NCBI GenBank assembly: GCA_014621425.1
Contig: JAANBB010000267.1
Location: forward strand, 1 to 55,893
Reading direction: 5' to 3'
Length of the DNA stretch: 55,893 bases
DNA from: Cylindrodendrum hubeiense
Taxonomy: Eukaryota > Ascomycota > Sordariomycetes > Hypocreales > Nectriaceae
Shown: positions 32,002-44,736 of the stretch, piece by piece
Position numbering within the stretch: the stretch's first letter is position 1
How the letters are laid out: every line of letters starts with the position of its first letter
The notes under the pieces: generated by a model
The model's input: only the letters and a program-made list of their open reading frames with translations
Told to the model about the DNA's origin: nothing
Databases searched by the model: none
Translations under genes and position numbers: made by a program

Positions 32002-35000
32002 ATGGGGTATGATTGCTCCCTGCTCGCCCTTCTCTCCCCGCGCCCAATGCCCACGTCCGTCGCTAACACCTCTCCCTCGTCGCAGTGTCCCCAAGTTCTT
32101 CAGATGGCTCTCTGAGCGCTATCCCGCAATTTCCCAACTCATCGCAGAGAACCGAATACCCGAGTTCGACTGCCTCTACGTTCGAGCTCCCGAATATCCT
32201 CAACCCACCCCCTTGCTAATAGGCGCCGTAGCTGGATATGAATGGTATTATCCATAACTGTACCCACAAAGATGCCGGCGAGGATGTTTCCTTTCGTTTG
32301 AGCGAGGAGGAAATGTTCATCCGCATATTCAACTATATTGAACATCTGTTTGGTAAAATCAAACCCAAGCAGCTCTTCTTCATGGCAATCGATGGCGTAG
32401 CACCCCGCGCCAAGATGAACCAGCAGCGCGCGCGACGTTTCCGAACGGCTCTTGACGTCGAGAAGGCCCGTGACAAGGCCATCAGCGAAGGCGTCGAGAT
32501 GCCCAAGGAGGAACCATTCGACAGCAATTGCATTACTCCTGGTACGTCCACACCCAATGGTCCACGAAACGGATGTCTAACAATCTCCAGGAACCGAATT
32601 CATGGCGAAGCTGTCTCAACAACTCAGATACTTTGTCAATAAGAAGGTATCAGAAGACACTGACTGGCAGGGATGTGAGATTGTGCTATCCGGCCACGAA
32701 GTTCCTGGCGAGGGAGAACACAAGATCATGGAGTATATCCGAAACGCCAAGGCGCAGCCTGGTTACAACTCCAATGTGCGACACTGTCTCTACGGCCTCG
32801 ATGCCGACTTGATCATGTTGGGTCTTCTCAGCCACGATCCCCATTTCTGCCTTCTCCGAGAAGAAGTGACGTTCGGCCGGGCCTCCAAGGCCAAGTCTAA
32901 AGAACTGGAACATCAGAACTTCTATCTACTTCACTTGTGCATCGTCAGAGAGTACCTCGAAATGGAATTTCAAGAGCTCAAAGAACCGGGAACCTTGAGC
33001 TTCCCATTCGATCTCGAGAGGGTCATTGATGACTTTATTCTCATGGCCTTCTTTGTTGGAAACGATTTTTTGCCCAATCTACACGGATTGCACATCAACG
33101 AAGGAGCTCTGGCCAACATGTTTAGGATATACAAGACCATTATTCCAAAGGGTGATGGGTATATCAACGAGAACGGAGTCATCAACATGGTCCGTTTACA
33201 AGCCCTGCTCGGCGAGATCTCAAACCTCGAAGTCCAACAGTTTGAAAACGACGTGGGAGATGAGAAGTGGTTCGTATCGAAACAGATGGAGAAGAAGTTG
33301 GAAGGAGCCACCCGCAAGACGCCAAAAGGCGCTCAGTTGATCATCACTTCGGCACAGCGAGACCTCTGGAAGCATAAGATTCGCCCCTATATCTCAAAGC
33401 GCTCTGACCAGGCTTTGGATCTTGGAACAGAACTCATAGCTGCTGATCGCAAGTTTGTGCAGGACCTTGCGGAATCCATGCATCTGCAATGGTCCACCAA
33501 AGAAGACGACGAGGGCCACCGTCATCTCCTGGTGGAATTTCCCCCTAAAATTGACGATGACGACGACGACGAAGAGGAGGAGGGCAACTTGGCCGCTTAC
33601 CGGGTGACGAAGACATACGACAAGGCCATGGTCATCGATCTGACTGCCGAAGATGCTGAGAAGAACTACCAGAAGCTGTACCAGGACAAGTATCAGGGCT
33701 GGAAGACGAAGTACTACCTCCAGAAGTTTGAGGAATGGGCCCCAGAAAAATACGACAAGGAGCTTTTGTCCCTCTGCGAGAACTACGTGCAAGGTCTACA
33801 GTGGGTCTTGTACTACTACTACCGCGGAATCGCATCCTGGCCGTGGTTCTACAGATACCACTATGCGCCTCTCATCTCAGGTAAGCTTGAGGACAGTCGA
33901 CACAAATCTAATATGCCTCGTGCTGACAATTCGCAGATGTTGTCAAGGGTGTCGGAGCGGACATGAGCTTCCCCAAGGGTCAACCTTTTAAGCCCTATGA
34001 ACAGCTCATGGGTGTCTTGCCGGATCGAAGCAAGAAGATCGTCCCTAAGGTGTATCACGACCTCATGACCAACCCCGAGTCCCCAATCATTGACTTCTAC
34101 CCTCGAGACTTTGAGTTGGACATGAACGGCAAGAAGATGGACTGGGAAGCTGTTGTCAAGATTCCCTTCATTGATGAGAAGCGGCTGTTGTCAGCCATGG
34201 CGACCAAGAATGACTTGTTGGAAGATGACGAGAAGGCGCGAAATGGCTTCGGTGTCCCCCTCAAGTTCACCTATTCCCCGGAGGTAAACTTCACTTACCC
34301 ATCGCCCCTCCCTGGTATCTTTCCAGAGATTCAGTTCTGTCACTGCATTGAGAACATTTACGATCTCCCTGATGTGGAAGGTCTTCAGTATCTCCCAGGT
34401 TTGACAGACGGCGCGCTGTTGAACGTGTCGGCTCTGGCTGGCTTCCCCACATTGTATACGCTTCCTTACACTGCTCAGCTCGTGGAAGGCTACGGAGTCA
34501 ATGTTTTCCAGTCGGACAGCCGCAATCCCAGTGTTGTTGTCACTCTAACAGAGACTGATAATCGCACCAAGACTTCAACTTGGAAAGGGAAGTTGGGCCA
34601 GCGCTGCTTCGTCGGGTACCCCTTCCTTGTGGAAGCCAAGGTGATGAGGGTACAGGATGAGCTTTTCAGCTACGAATTGGCAGAGAATGGCCAGGACATC
34701 ATTACAAGGGACCACAACAATAGGGAGGCAGCCGACTTCGCCAAGGAGTCTGATTTCCTCGAAAATTGGCATGCCAAGCGACTTGGTATCACCGTTGGAC
34801 AAGTAGAGTGTCTCGTCGTTGTCCACATGCTTAAGGGTCTACTCCGGACGGAGGAGGGCGCGTTGATCAAGGAATATGCGGAAAACCCTAGTATTCGAAG
34901 CACATATGCTGCTCAGACCATTGTCGACGATGTCATCAACGAAGACGAGCGGTTCATTGAAAAGGCAGCTCTCCCTATCGAAGAGGAGTTCCCTCAGGGC

Positions 35001-36431
35001 ACTCGCGCCTTTTTCCTCGGCGAGTATGCCTTTGGCCGTCCTCTCGAAATCACCGGTCATGTCAACAACAAGGCCGAGATTGTTGTGTCGATGCTCAAGA
35101 CCAAGGAGCTTGACTTCACGAAGCAGATCATTCACCAGGCGGAACGCAACAACCCCTACACCCCTTCGTTCGCTGTTGCCAAGCAACTGGGAGTGCATCC
35201 TCTGGTACTAAGCAAGATCACTTCATCATATCAGATCATCAACTCTGCTGGACTGAGGCTGAACCTGGGCTTGAACCTCAAATTTGAAGGTCGAAAGCTC
35301 AAGGTTTTGGGTTACTCAAGAAAGTCTCAGACCGGATGGGAGTTCAGTGGTATGGCGATTAAGCTGATTGCTGAGTACATGGTCGCATTCCCCGACTTCT
35401 TCGCTGGTATTCAGAGAGAGCCGCAGAAGAGCGACGTATCAGAGACAGACCTGTGGAATGACCCCAGCGTTGCTGCGCAGAGAGTTAAGGAGATTGTAGC
35501 CTGGCTGAAGAAGCAGGAGACGGGCAAGTTTGAACGAGTGCCACTCGAAGCTGAGCAACTTGATTCCGAAGTCGTCATGGCTCTGGCCAACGTTGGTGAA
35601 CAGATTCACCTGGCCTCTTCCGACATTGACATCCGAAAGCTGCGTGGAGTTCCCCGTTCGGCTCTCCTGAAGCCGACTGATGCCGAGATGGTTCTTGGAA
35701 ACCAAAACTTTGCTTTGGGAGACAGAGTCACCTATGTCACGGCTTCTGGAAAGGTTCCTATTGCAACCCGTGGAACCGTCGTCGGCATCAGTCGCACCGC
35801 CACGGCCCTCCTGTTGGATGTGGTCTGGGACACGTCGTTCATGAGTGGAACGACACTGGGCGAGAGAGCTCCGATGTTCCGCGGGCAAACTGTTGCGTCG
35901 TCATCAGTCCTGAACACTTCCATCAAGCAGGTCATCTCCACGACCAGTAAGGCTCAGCAGCGCCATACTGTCCCAGCCGCCTCTGGGGGTTACGGATCTG
36001 TCGGTGTTACGCAATACAAGGATGCTCCCGCTCCTGCTCCGCTACGCGGCGGTTGGCGTGGTGCCCTCAATGGCACCCATTCGCCCCGTGGACGGGGCAA
36101 TGCAAATGGAGGCCGAGGCGGTGCTCCCAACCTCATGCACAGCACATTAGTCTACCGTAACGGTCCCGAGGGCCAGGGCGGCAATGGCAATGGTCGAGGA
36201 GGCTACGGAGGGCGTGGCCGAGGCAACATGCATGGGTCGCCTGGACCAGAAGCCGGAAACCAACACCAGGAACAGATGTATGGTAACGTTCCTCCCCCTG
36301 CCAGCCTGGATCAGCCGCGCGGTAGAGGCCGCGGCCGTGGCCGTGGCGGTCGAGGACGAGGTGGTCCCCATCGTGGACGAGGAGGAAACACAGGCGGCAA
36401 CGCGACTGGAGGCAACACACCACAGGGTTAG
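32002..36431 (+). CDS. XRN1: 5'-3' exoribonuclease 1
   Basis: Five exons (32002-32006, 32086-32179, 32232-32541, 32591-33880, 33937-36431) give 1397 aa. Exon 1 carries only ATG plus two bases. The second intron starts GTTCGA, a weak donor, but it restores the invariant LDMNGIIHNC. The catalytic region is clear: MGVPKFFRWLSERYP, DGVAPRAKMNQQRARRF near residue 86, PGEGEHKIMEYIR, YGLDADLIMLGL, and GNDFLPNLHGLHI. The D1-D4 and SH3-like regions follow, then a Gly/Arg-rich (RGRGRGRGG) tail. Length fits fungal Xrn1 (about 1400 aa) rather than the nuclear paralogue Rat1. It degrades decapped 5'-monophosphate mRNA in the cytoplasm and P-bodies. The RGG tail may bind RNA or drive condensation. Confidence 0.96.
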
Positions 36432-36722
36432 GTGCCATCGGGGGTTTGTCTGGCCGCTGGTTCTGATATTTACTATGTATGAAGTACATGTCATGATCAC
36501 ATGGAGTCTCAAGGATGTATGGCCTGGGTAGGACTGTGGGAGTGGCCACATGTAGTATAGACTAGACGCCTGTATCACGAAGTCACGAACACGACACTAA
36601 TTGTCCAACAATCATTCGCCGTCATGAGTTTCAAGTGCCCATAACCAGTCCTTTAAACGCCTATACATGCTATAATTTTACATGGCCAATGGTGTAACCT
36701 AGGTCTACCATGTTGCATAAAA

Positions 36723-37570
36723 TCAAGTGCTCTTCTTCTTCTGCGCATCCTTCTTCTTGAGGGCAGGGAGGTTGAAGGTCTTGCTGATGCCACCAGCCAA
36801 CTTCTTCCAGGGGCCGATGTCCTGGCCCTGATTCCAGGTCAAAAGACCAACCCAGGGCTGGACGTTGTAGTGCAGCTTGAGGGTAACATCTTCCTTCTCG
36901 GCGATTCTGCTGCTGGGGTGAGTAATCTGGTACTTGGGCTTCTGGTTTCGGAGCTTGAGCAGGCCACTATAAACAGCAAGGGTCAGTCTCGCAGTCTCGC
37001 AGTCACTAGGAGAGCACAAAAGGAAAGCCTTGAGCGAGGGAGCCTGAGACGTACCGGCTAGGATCAATCGTCTTGCCCTCAGCGCTGCGCTTGAGCTTCT
37101 TCATGGCAACGGGGCCAATGTTCTGCAGGTGGTCGGCGCTGGGATTGGTAATGATGGAGTCCCAGATGACAGCCTCATTGGTAGCGTTGCCAGGGCCGGG
37201 CCACTCGGCGGTGACATAGACGAAGAGCTGCTTGGTGTTCCATGTGAACAGGGACGAAAGGTCGGCGTCGAGGGAGAACTTGATGATGGCGTACTCCTCC
37301 TTCTTGGAGCTGTAGTAGTGCGGGCGACCCTTGACACTGCGAGCGAGAACAGAAACCCCAGTTAGCGATGTACAACACTTAGAATAACGGCGTTTGTGGA
37401 TCGGGCAGGGCGGCGGCTCAGTACACTTGGACGTTGGTGGGCGCGAGGAGGCCGGCCGTGGGCGTGCGCGGGGTGATGAGGTCGGACGCGGCGATGAGGG
37501 CGGCGACGACGAAGGCGACAGTGGTGAAGAACCCGAAGGTATTTTGGATGCGGGTGAGGGAGTTGTACAT
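36723..37570 (-). CDS. SPC3: Signal peptidase complex subunit SPC3
   Basis: Three exons (37570-37425, 37336-37055, 36966-36723) with two 88-nt introns give 223 aa. The protein starts MYNSLTRIQNTFGFFTTVAF, with one transmembrane helix at about residues 14-30. It continues with VVKGRPHYYSSKKEEYAI, LDADLSSLFTWNTKQLFVYV and TAEW, all hallmarks of SPC22/23/Spc3. The C-terminus carries HYNVQPWVGLLTW and a Lys-rich tail. It is an essential luminal-facing subunit of the ER signal peptidase complex, which removes signal peptides during translocation. The transcript is convergent with XRN1, with the stops about 290 bp apart. Confidence 0.95.
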
Positions 37571-38893
37571 GATGGGCAGTTATTGCATGGGGGTATCGGG
37601 CTATCGTGGCATTGGGCGGGTTGCGTCGTCGGAGCGAAGATGGAGAGAGGTGGTGAAGCGCCGACGTTACGTAGGGGACGGCGACGTTGAGGTGGTGATA
37701 GATAATCTGGACACGTCCGTCGTTTGCGCGCGTGCGTGCAGCGTGCAGCAAGCAGTGTGCAGGCAAGCAAGCTCCAGGGCGTACTCAGTGCTCAGTGCTC
37801 AGCGCTCCAGCGCTCAGCCTTGTGATTGGGTTACTGTGGGGTTGGCCGGTACCTACACAACAGCAAAGTACAGCGGCCTGAGTGAGGTACGGTAAAAACA
37901 CAGCACGTTGCCATCATGACATGTCCAGGAACACGCTGGAAACGATGCGATACGACTCAAGTCTGCATGAACGCTAACTCGTGGTCGTCTCTCGTCTAAA
38001 CATTCGTTTGGCTTGAGGACCGAGGAGTAATCTGGGAGTAGGCTGGGACCGCGCCCAGCTTGCACCTCCAATACTTGCGAGGCTGCACATGAAATTTGAT
38101 ACCGGCACGTCTGCCGTGGTCCCGTAACAACGTTGCCGCTCTCCACTGAATTGTAGAAGCCGACCCCACTAAGCCCGGCGTTGGGATTCTTCAGAGCCTC
38201 AGTCACAAAACCGACTTCCACGGACCCTGCGTTTCCCCGGCCATTTCGCCAACCACAGATCCTCCCGGCTCGGTCTGGCATGCGCCCGACGGCCCTCGTC
38301 TCTGCCAGCTACGGCGTCTCGTCTCGTTTCATTCGATCCACCTCTTGGGCTTCTGCGCTGCCGTGACGAAACTCGAGCCGTACCTACCGATTACCTGGGC
38401 GCCGGGCTGCCTTGGCCAACGCAAACCGAACAATCCCATCGAAGCCGCCTCGCAAGCGTCTCGCAACCGCCACCCGCCCGTTACCCGCCTGTTACCCACC
38501 CGTCGTGATTCCTAGGCAGAAAGCTGGAGCGTCACGCTCAGCCCCAGGCTTCGAAGGACGAGAGGAGGACAAGGGCTCCATGGGAGTGCGTGCGAACCCT
38601 CTGCGAACCTTCTGCGAACATCTACACCTTCAATTCAGTTCCCGTTCTGACTCTGCAACACCGCAGTCCACTCGCACGATACCACTCCGACGCCAACTCC
38701 TTTCCAGATTATGGGTAGGCTTGGCGACCACACTCCAGCCACACGTCTTCCACTGACACTCTTTGGAGCGCCCCGGGGGACATCATGAACAAAAATCGGC
38801 TGGTTGGTGTCCCATCCTCACTACGGACGGATCCCATGCTGACTTCTAGGGTAGAGGGCAATCAATGCCACCGCCGTGGGACCTCGAAACTCG
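37571..38893. other. Divergent intergenic region SPC3 / SUMO protease
   Basis: 1.3 kb with no supported gene. Just above the SPC3 start is a short AGTGCTC/AGCGCTC repeat cluster (37780-37812). The right part should include the leader of the SUMO protease gene. An acceptor-like CTTCTAG at 38843-38849 hints at an upstream leader intron, but the frame beyond it meets a stop at 38852, so no further coding exon is called. Confidence 0.5.
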
Positions 38894-41800
38894 ATGAGCG
38901 GTCCGCTAGCGAGCAGTCAACAACGAGAACAACGAGGACCTCATTTCAACACACCCTCCGAACCTGCTCCCAAGCGCCAGAAGCGCAGTTCAGCTAGTGA
39001 GATGGTAGTATCAAAGTTCTTTCCAAAAACGAACCCAAAAGCACGCAACGATGCTATTGAAGAAGTTTCCGAAGACGAGTTCAGACCCGACCTTGACGCC
39101 GAGCAAGGAGAAGGTTCGAAACGCGAGGTTCATGACTTGACTCAAGATGGTTCCCAGGCCGACACCAACGATCTTGCGAGTACTACCAGTGCTGGGAGGC
39201 AGTCTGCTTCCGCTGGCCTTGCTGAATACCGGAGATCCATCCCAAAAATGAGTGGCAACCGTCGTCCACTACGCAGGTCCCGGGCTATGAAGGCTCGTTC
39301 TAGTTCACAGGACGGCAATGAGATCCGTTCCTCTCGCGATGACCTCTCCCCCGAGGTTTCACAGGTTTCAATCCACAGCGCTGATGAAATGGGTCAAGAT
39401 ACGCCACTTACCTGTGTGGGTTCCGATATCCCGACACAGTCCAACTCAGTCAACAGGAGCCAGCCCATAACCAAGCGGAAGCGTCTTTCGGCGGGGATGA
39501 GTGGCGGGTCTGAAGATGAACTTGCCGGGCCTGGGACACTCGCGGACGAGAAAAAGCCAACCAACTTCTCCAATCTGCCCAAACGGAAGCTTAAAAGCCG
39601 AGCGGATATGACACAAACCCACTTTGGGTCTTCAAAGTCTGCCAATGAAGGTCGCGTCACACTATCAAGTCAGCCAAGTCTACCTGACGCCTGCGTTGCC
39701 AGGGCTGTCTCTGGCAAGTTTACATATTGTTTGAGCCCTCTGGGAGATCGTCCCGTCAAGCTCCATTTCGGGGACTCGATCGCTAAGGTGATATACGAGA
39801 CTGGAGGGACAACTCGACGTTTGCCGTGGCTTGATATTCAAAGGTCAAAAGTCATCTCAGTGATGCATGCAGCAACACATAGTCCATTCATCATCATCAA
39901 GCGCTCTTCCACACACATTGCAGCCCCGGATCTAGCAGTGGAATTTGAAGAGAATCACGATGTGGTCAGTTTTATAAACTGGCTTTCTGAGGAAAACATC
40001 AGGACTATTGAAATGAGGCCGGCGTAAGTTTTCTACAATATACCCTTCCCCTCGCTGCATACCACAGAGACTGATGACTCTCAGTGATACTCTGAAAAGG
40101 ATGTTCAATAATCACTTCGAAGAAACCGACCTCTATGAAAAGCGCTCCGCCAAGCAGTATACAGAGGCAAGACTGCAGCTTAGCAGCCCAGATGCACGAG
40201 CCGAAACCAGATGCCGGATCCCAGAAACCCCCAGAGATCCTTTTCATCCTCAACCTAATCCACCAACCGATAAACTCAAAGACAAGATGCGCGGGTCTAT
40301 CACACAGGTGTCAGAAGCCCCTGGGCGGGAAGATGATAGTATCTCCGTCGTGACTCGCAGTCAAGGGCCCGAAACCCGACGGACTAGGAGATCATCCCCG
40401 TTGCCTCCATTCCCTGAAAGCACTCCCAATCGATGGACTGATAAGAACCCAGACTGGGATAAACATTGGCATAGGTCATTGGTGTTTCCTGCAACTGGCA
40501 AGGATCGAGCAACGGTTGATAGAGATGATATATCCCGTCTTGATGAGGGGGAATTCCTCAACGACAACCTAATAAGTTTCTATTTTCGATATCTACAAAC
40601 CAGGGTTCAGGCAGAACGACCGGAGATACTTCAGAAAGTCCATTTCTTCAACACCTTCTTCTTTGCGAAACTCAAGCCGAGTCGAGGCAAGATCAACTAC
40701 GAAGGTGTCAAGTCGTGGACTGCCAAGGTCGATCTATTATCATACGACTACATTGTAGTCCCCGTCAACGAGAACATGCACTGGTATCTAGCCATTATCT
40801 ATAATGCGCCTCGAATGCTCGCCGATGGCTCGGGACAGGAACCATACTCTGACCCCGAAGCGATCGATCTGGATCAACCTACCACAAGAGCATCACAGAA
40901 AAAGCCGCCCGTGGACCCGGACTTGGAATCTATCTTGCTAGATGACGATGAGGCCAAATCGACGGCTAGAAGCCAGTCATCAAATGGAACCATCGACGTC
41001 CCTCTAATCCCTCCAACTAAGCCAACTAGCACAACCACAGCCAAGACTAGCAAGCGAAAGTCAACGGGCGGTCCCCAAAAGTTCAGTTGGGAAGAACCAA
41101 AGATCATCACTCTGGACTCACTGGGATCTTCACATTCGGTGACGTGCAGGCATCTGAAAGACTACCTGGTTGAAGAGGCTAGGCACAAAAAGAACGTCGA
41201 GCTCGCAAAGATTCCAGGCGGGATGACTGCGAAGAGGATACCAGAGCAGGATAATCACTGCGACTGCGGTGTGTTTGTCCTTGGTTACATGGAGGAGTTC
41301 CTGAAAGACCCAGATGGAGCCGTCCGCAAACTGCTGCAAAAAGAAGACATGGGATGGAACATCAAGCCATTTGAAATTCGTGCCAAGGTCAGAGACCTAC
41401 TCTTTACACTGCAGAAAGAACAGGAGGATCGAGTAGAAGCGGAGAAGGCGAGAAAAAGGCAACGAAAGTTAGCGAAGGAGGCTGTTTCTTCGGGGCCGTC
41501 GGCGTCACAATCCGGTCAGTCATCGCCAAGGGAGCCGCCTGAGAGCTCGAAGACACCACAATCGAAGCCAGAGATCATGAGTCCGTTGGCAAATGGCATC
41601 AAGAGTCCAGCTGTCGCGGCTCTTCAGCGTGTGATGAGCACGCCAGCGTCGCCCAGGCAGAGCTTTTTTCCCGACAAACCTCCACAGCCTTGTACTCCAA
41701 AGATCGGCGAGGATCCCAAGTTCATCGTCGCTCTTGATGATGACTCTAGTCTAGATGCTAAGACCTCTGGCTCTATTGAGGTTCTACACTCGGCCCGCTC

Positions 41801-42152
41801 GTCGCCGCGAGGAGCATCGCGAGTTCCAGTTGATTTGACAACCGGGGAGCCAGACAATGCTATCAAAGGCACGCCCAACAAGCGATCCAAGCCCAGTTTT
41901 GTCGAAAAGCTGCCAAGCTCGCCGCCTAACGCTCCGCCCAGCCCAGAGTCTCGAGCAGTCAAAAGGAGCAGGTCGGAGTCCCTAGAGATCACACACGTCG
42001 AAAAACGCCGTTCGCAAAAGCTGCCGTCTGTCCAGCCACGGGGTCTGACTTTGTCCCAAAGAGTCATCATGCCCTCCATCGAAGGCGACAAGACCACCAC
42101 CGGCGGACCAAAATATGACGGCATCGACCGATCCGTCGACATCTCGTCCTGA
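38894..42152 (+). CDS. ULP2: ULP2/SENP6-7-type SUMO protease (C48 peptidase)
   Basis: Two exons (38894-40023, 40085-42152) with a 61-nt intron give 1065 aa. The long N-terminal half is disordered and basic/acidic mixed, with a PKRQKRSS nuclear-signal-like patch. The C48 peptidase domain begins near residue 525 (RLDEGEFLNDNLISFYFRYL). His is in NENMHWYLAIIY (about 608), Asp in ITLDSLGSS (about 717), the oxyanion Gln in PEQDNHCDCGV and the nucleophile Cys near 770. About 90 residues of low-complexity sequence split the domain between the His and Asp motifs, as in Ulp2/SENP6-7 and unlike Ulp1. It removes SUMO, chiefly poly-SUMO chains, from nuclear proteins. The start is uncertain: ATG at 38894 is the first in frame after the stop at 38852, but MVVSKFFPK (about 39002) is also possible. 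Confidence 0.9.
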
Positions 42153-42626
42153 TATCAACCCTGGGCTCCGCTGCGTCCCACTGAGGTATCCAGCCTTGCA
42201 TACTCGAACATGCGCCCGTGATGTTTCTTCTCGATATTGTGCGAATAAAGACGGTGCTGCAAGCGATGTTCGGCAAAAAAATGATGGTGCGTTGAGTTTC
42301 AGGCGTTAGGGACCTTGCATCGATTCATCTGTGGATAATTAGAGAGGACTTGACGTGGGACGACATGGCTGCTTGGCCTTTGGTGGCGTGTGCTAAGAGA
42401 GTCAGCGCATTGTAAGGCAAGGAGGACATCAAGAAATGAAATACCCATCATGCGACTGCTCTGTTTTGACCCTGAATCTGTAACTCGTCCATATAAATAG
42501 GGTACAATAAATGCTAACTAAAATCATATCACACAAGGAGAGAAAATTATGTTGGTATGATGGTAACATCAAGTGTGGTTGCCAGTTTTGGTCAAGTCTA
42601 TTGGCTCATTGTGTATAATTATACGC
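42153..42626. other. Convergent spacer SUMO protease / RRP9
   Basis: The AT-rich 3' region shared by two convergent genes includes AATAAA-like sequence near 42506. No gene is seen. Confidence 0.6.
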
Positions 42627-44360
42627 TCATTCTTTATCCTCGTCGACCGAGCTCTCCTGCGCGCCATTCTCTGTCGGCCGCGATATCCTCGGAATCTCAA
42701 ACACCAAACCTCCATTTCGTCCGCCTTTTGTCCGTGGCTGCCACCTGCCCAGCCGGTGCTGTTGCGCCACGGCTGCGACAACACACAATCCGTCCTTGCC
42801 ACGGTCGCCTCGCTCAAACACAGAGATGTCGTTGATGAGACCCTTGATGGGGCCCCGCGAGCCATCATCCGTTGACTGCTGCGGTGCCTCGTCTGGGGTG
42901 GCGAGGACGCCGATGGGTTCGATCTTGCGCTTGTCCTCGGTGAGTCGCCATACGCGGATGTGCCCGTCCCAGCTGCCGCTAAGGATGACGTCGGAGTAGG
43001 GGATGGTCTTGAGGGCGGTGATCCAGCGAGGAGTAGGGTGAGGGACGGCCTTGGGGTCCGGGTCCTGCTCGGCCGAGGCTTCATGGGGGTCGAGAGGCGG
43101 GTCGAGTCCGTGGGCGGCGGATTCGATGTACATTGGCTTCTTCTTCGTAACGCTCCAGAGGGCGATGGCACCGTTGTCGCTGCCGGTAACGAAGAGGTCG
43201 TCGTCGATCATGGCGACACGGTCCATGCTTCCCTCGTGCAAGAGAGATCGCGCCTTAATGCCTGGCCGGCCCTTCTTGTCTACGGCACCACCGCGAAACA
43301 CAAGCTGCGTCTCCTCCGCGACCTTCCAGAGACGGGCGGTACGATCACGGGCGCCGACACTAATACAGCGCTCCTGCGCCAGGGCGTCGACATCGACAAT
43401 CTCATCTTGGTGACCGAAGAGGGTCTCGACATATGCCATCTCGTCCAGACTCCACACCTTGACCGTACGGTCCTTGGAGCACGAGTACAGCTGATTCGTC
43501 CCTCTTCGGAACACCAGGCCCGTAATGGCGTCTCTGTGATGGGTGAAGATTTTGATAGGCTTCAAGGTTTCGGCGTCGTAGATGATGAGCTTGCGGTCTT
43601 TGCCGCCAGTGGCAACGTACTTGCCGTCCGGTGAGGCGGCCACAGCCAAGATATGGTCGGTGTGTCTCTGGTAGTCCTTGTCCTGGGACTTGCCGGTATT
43701 TCCCTTCACCCACGTCTCCAGTTCAGGCTGTCTTCTCGGGGGTGCTTGGGGCTTCTTGGGTTTTCGCTTCGTGGTCTGGGGGTATTGGTGTTGAGGCAGA
43801 TCTTGTGTCCTCCACTTTTGTACAATGAGATCTTTGGTTGTGGTGTAGATGTAGGGTGCGCAGGTGGCGATGGAGGTGACGGCGTTGGTGTTGCTTCGGA
43901 AAAAGGTGCGAGAGGCCTTGTCAAAGGCCAATTCGGAGGCCAATTGGCGATATACCCGTCCCTTGGTCTCGGCAACATCTTCCACTAGTCGCTCGTTGAT
44001 CAAATCCCGGTCAATGTCAGCCGCATCGAATCCAGCTTCGTCCACGTGCTCCTTGACGTTCTCGAGATAACGCTCGGCGAGGCGCAATCTCCGCTCCGCG
44101 GCAGTCTCCTCCTCTTCCTCGGACGAATCGTTGTCTGCCACCTCCTCCGCGATGGAGGCGTCATCGTTGCTCTCGTCATCCTCGGAGTCGCTACCAGAGA
44201 TGGACTCGTCTCGCTCGACTCGCTTCTTGGTGGGGCCGGCGGCCTTTGAAGAGCCTTTGGCGGCGGATTTTGAGCCAGCAAGTCTCTTCTTGGGGGGTTC
44301 GGGGCCCGCAGGTCGCTTGCGCTTCTTCTGCGCGCCGGGGACGGTGAAAAAAGACGACAT
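42627..44360 (-). CDS. RRP9: U3 snoRNP WD40 protein RRP9/U3-55K
   Basis: Single exon, 577 aa, starting MSSFFTVPGAQKKRKRP at 44360. The frame stays open upstream to 44495 but the MSSFF start is typical and opens with the basic nucleolar-type tail. An acidic Ser/Glu stretch (residues about 55-95) precedes a helical region (RLRLAERYLENVKEHV). Then come WD repeats: HTDHILAVAASPDGKYVATG, HHRDAITGLVFRRGTNQLYS, GHQDEIVDVDALAQERCISV, GSMDRVAMIDDDLFVTGSDN, and ILSGSWDGHIRVWR. The protein binds the U3 snoRNA box B/C motif and is part of the small-subunit processome for 18S rRNA maturation in the nucleolus. It shares a 376-bp divergent promoter with the proteasome gene to its right. Confidence 0.95.
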   Translation of the reverse strand: MSSFFTVPGAQKKRKRPAGPEPPKKRLAGSKSAAKGSSKAAGPTKKRVERDESISGSDSEDDESNDDASIAEEVADNDSSEEEEETAAERRLRLAERYLENVKEHVDEAGFDAADIDRDLINERLVEDVAETKGRVYRQLASELAFDKASRTFFRSNTNAVTSIATCAPYIYTTTKDLIVQKWRTQDLPQHQYPQTTKRKPKKPQAPPRRQPELETWVKGNTGKSQDKDYQRHTDHILAVAASPDGKYVATGGKDRKLIIYDAETLKPIKIFTHHRDAITGLVFRRGTNQLYSCSKDRTVKVWSLDEMAYVETLFGHQDEIVDVDALAQERCISVGARDRTARLWKVAEETQLVFRGGAVDKKGRPGIKARSLLHEGSMDRVAMIDDDLFVTGSDNGAIALWSVTKKKPMYIESAAHGLDPPLDPHEASAEQDPDPKAVPHPTPRWITALKTIPYSDVILSGSWDGHIRVWRLTEDKRKIEPIGVLATPDEAPQQSTDDGSRGPIKGLINDISVFERGDRGKDGLCVVAAVAQQHRLGRWQPRTKGGRNGGLVFEIPRISRPTENGAQESSVDEDKE

Positions 44361-44736
44361 GGTGGCGATGCCGCAAGTTTGGCCTACTCTCGACTTGATC
44401 GTCCCGCCGCTGGAGATAAATTTCTGGGCAGTCTGAAAAAAAAGTTCAGTACAGTGGGCCACGGAAAATCCGACCTGATGCTTGGGCGTCGGCACAGCGA
44501 ATCAGGGACGGGCGCCTGGGGGCAGGTTTTTCCGGCGCGGGCGGTACCACGCGGCAGAATCCAACAGCGGCGACAGAGCTCCCGGAGTCCGTTGACGCGC
44601 AGCGCTACAGCCTAACGGGAGCTTGCTGGACTGCTGGACCTTCAAGCAGGCTCACCACCGACCACGACCTCAGCAAGACGACAACTCCTCCACTTCCACA
44701 ACACCAACCGCCACCACAACCCGTACAATCGCCAAG
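44361..44736. promoter_or_regulatory. Short bidirectional promoter RRP9 / PRE1
   Basis: Only 376 bp separate the divergent start codons. The sequence is GC-rich, with an A-run at 44436 (a pyrimidine tract for the minus-strand gene) and CCACAAC-type repeats before PRE1. I looked for a proteasome-type element (GGTGGCAAA) and found only partial matches, so no site is claimed. Confidence 0.6.

Noticed and set aside
44361..44736. Proteasome-associated control element (GGTGGCAAA) in the RRP9/PRE1 promoter
   Set aside because: Only partial matches such as GGTGGCGAT were seen, and one of them overlaps the RRP9 start codon.
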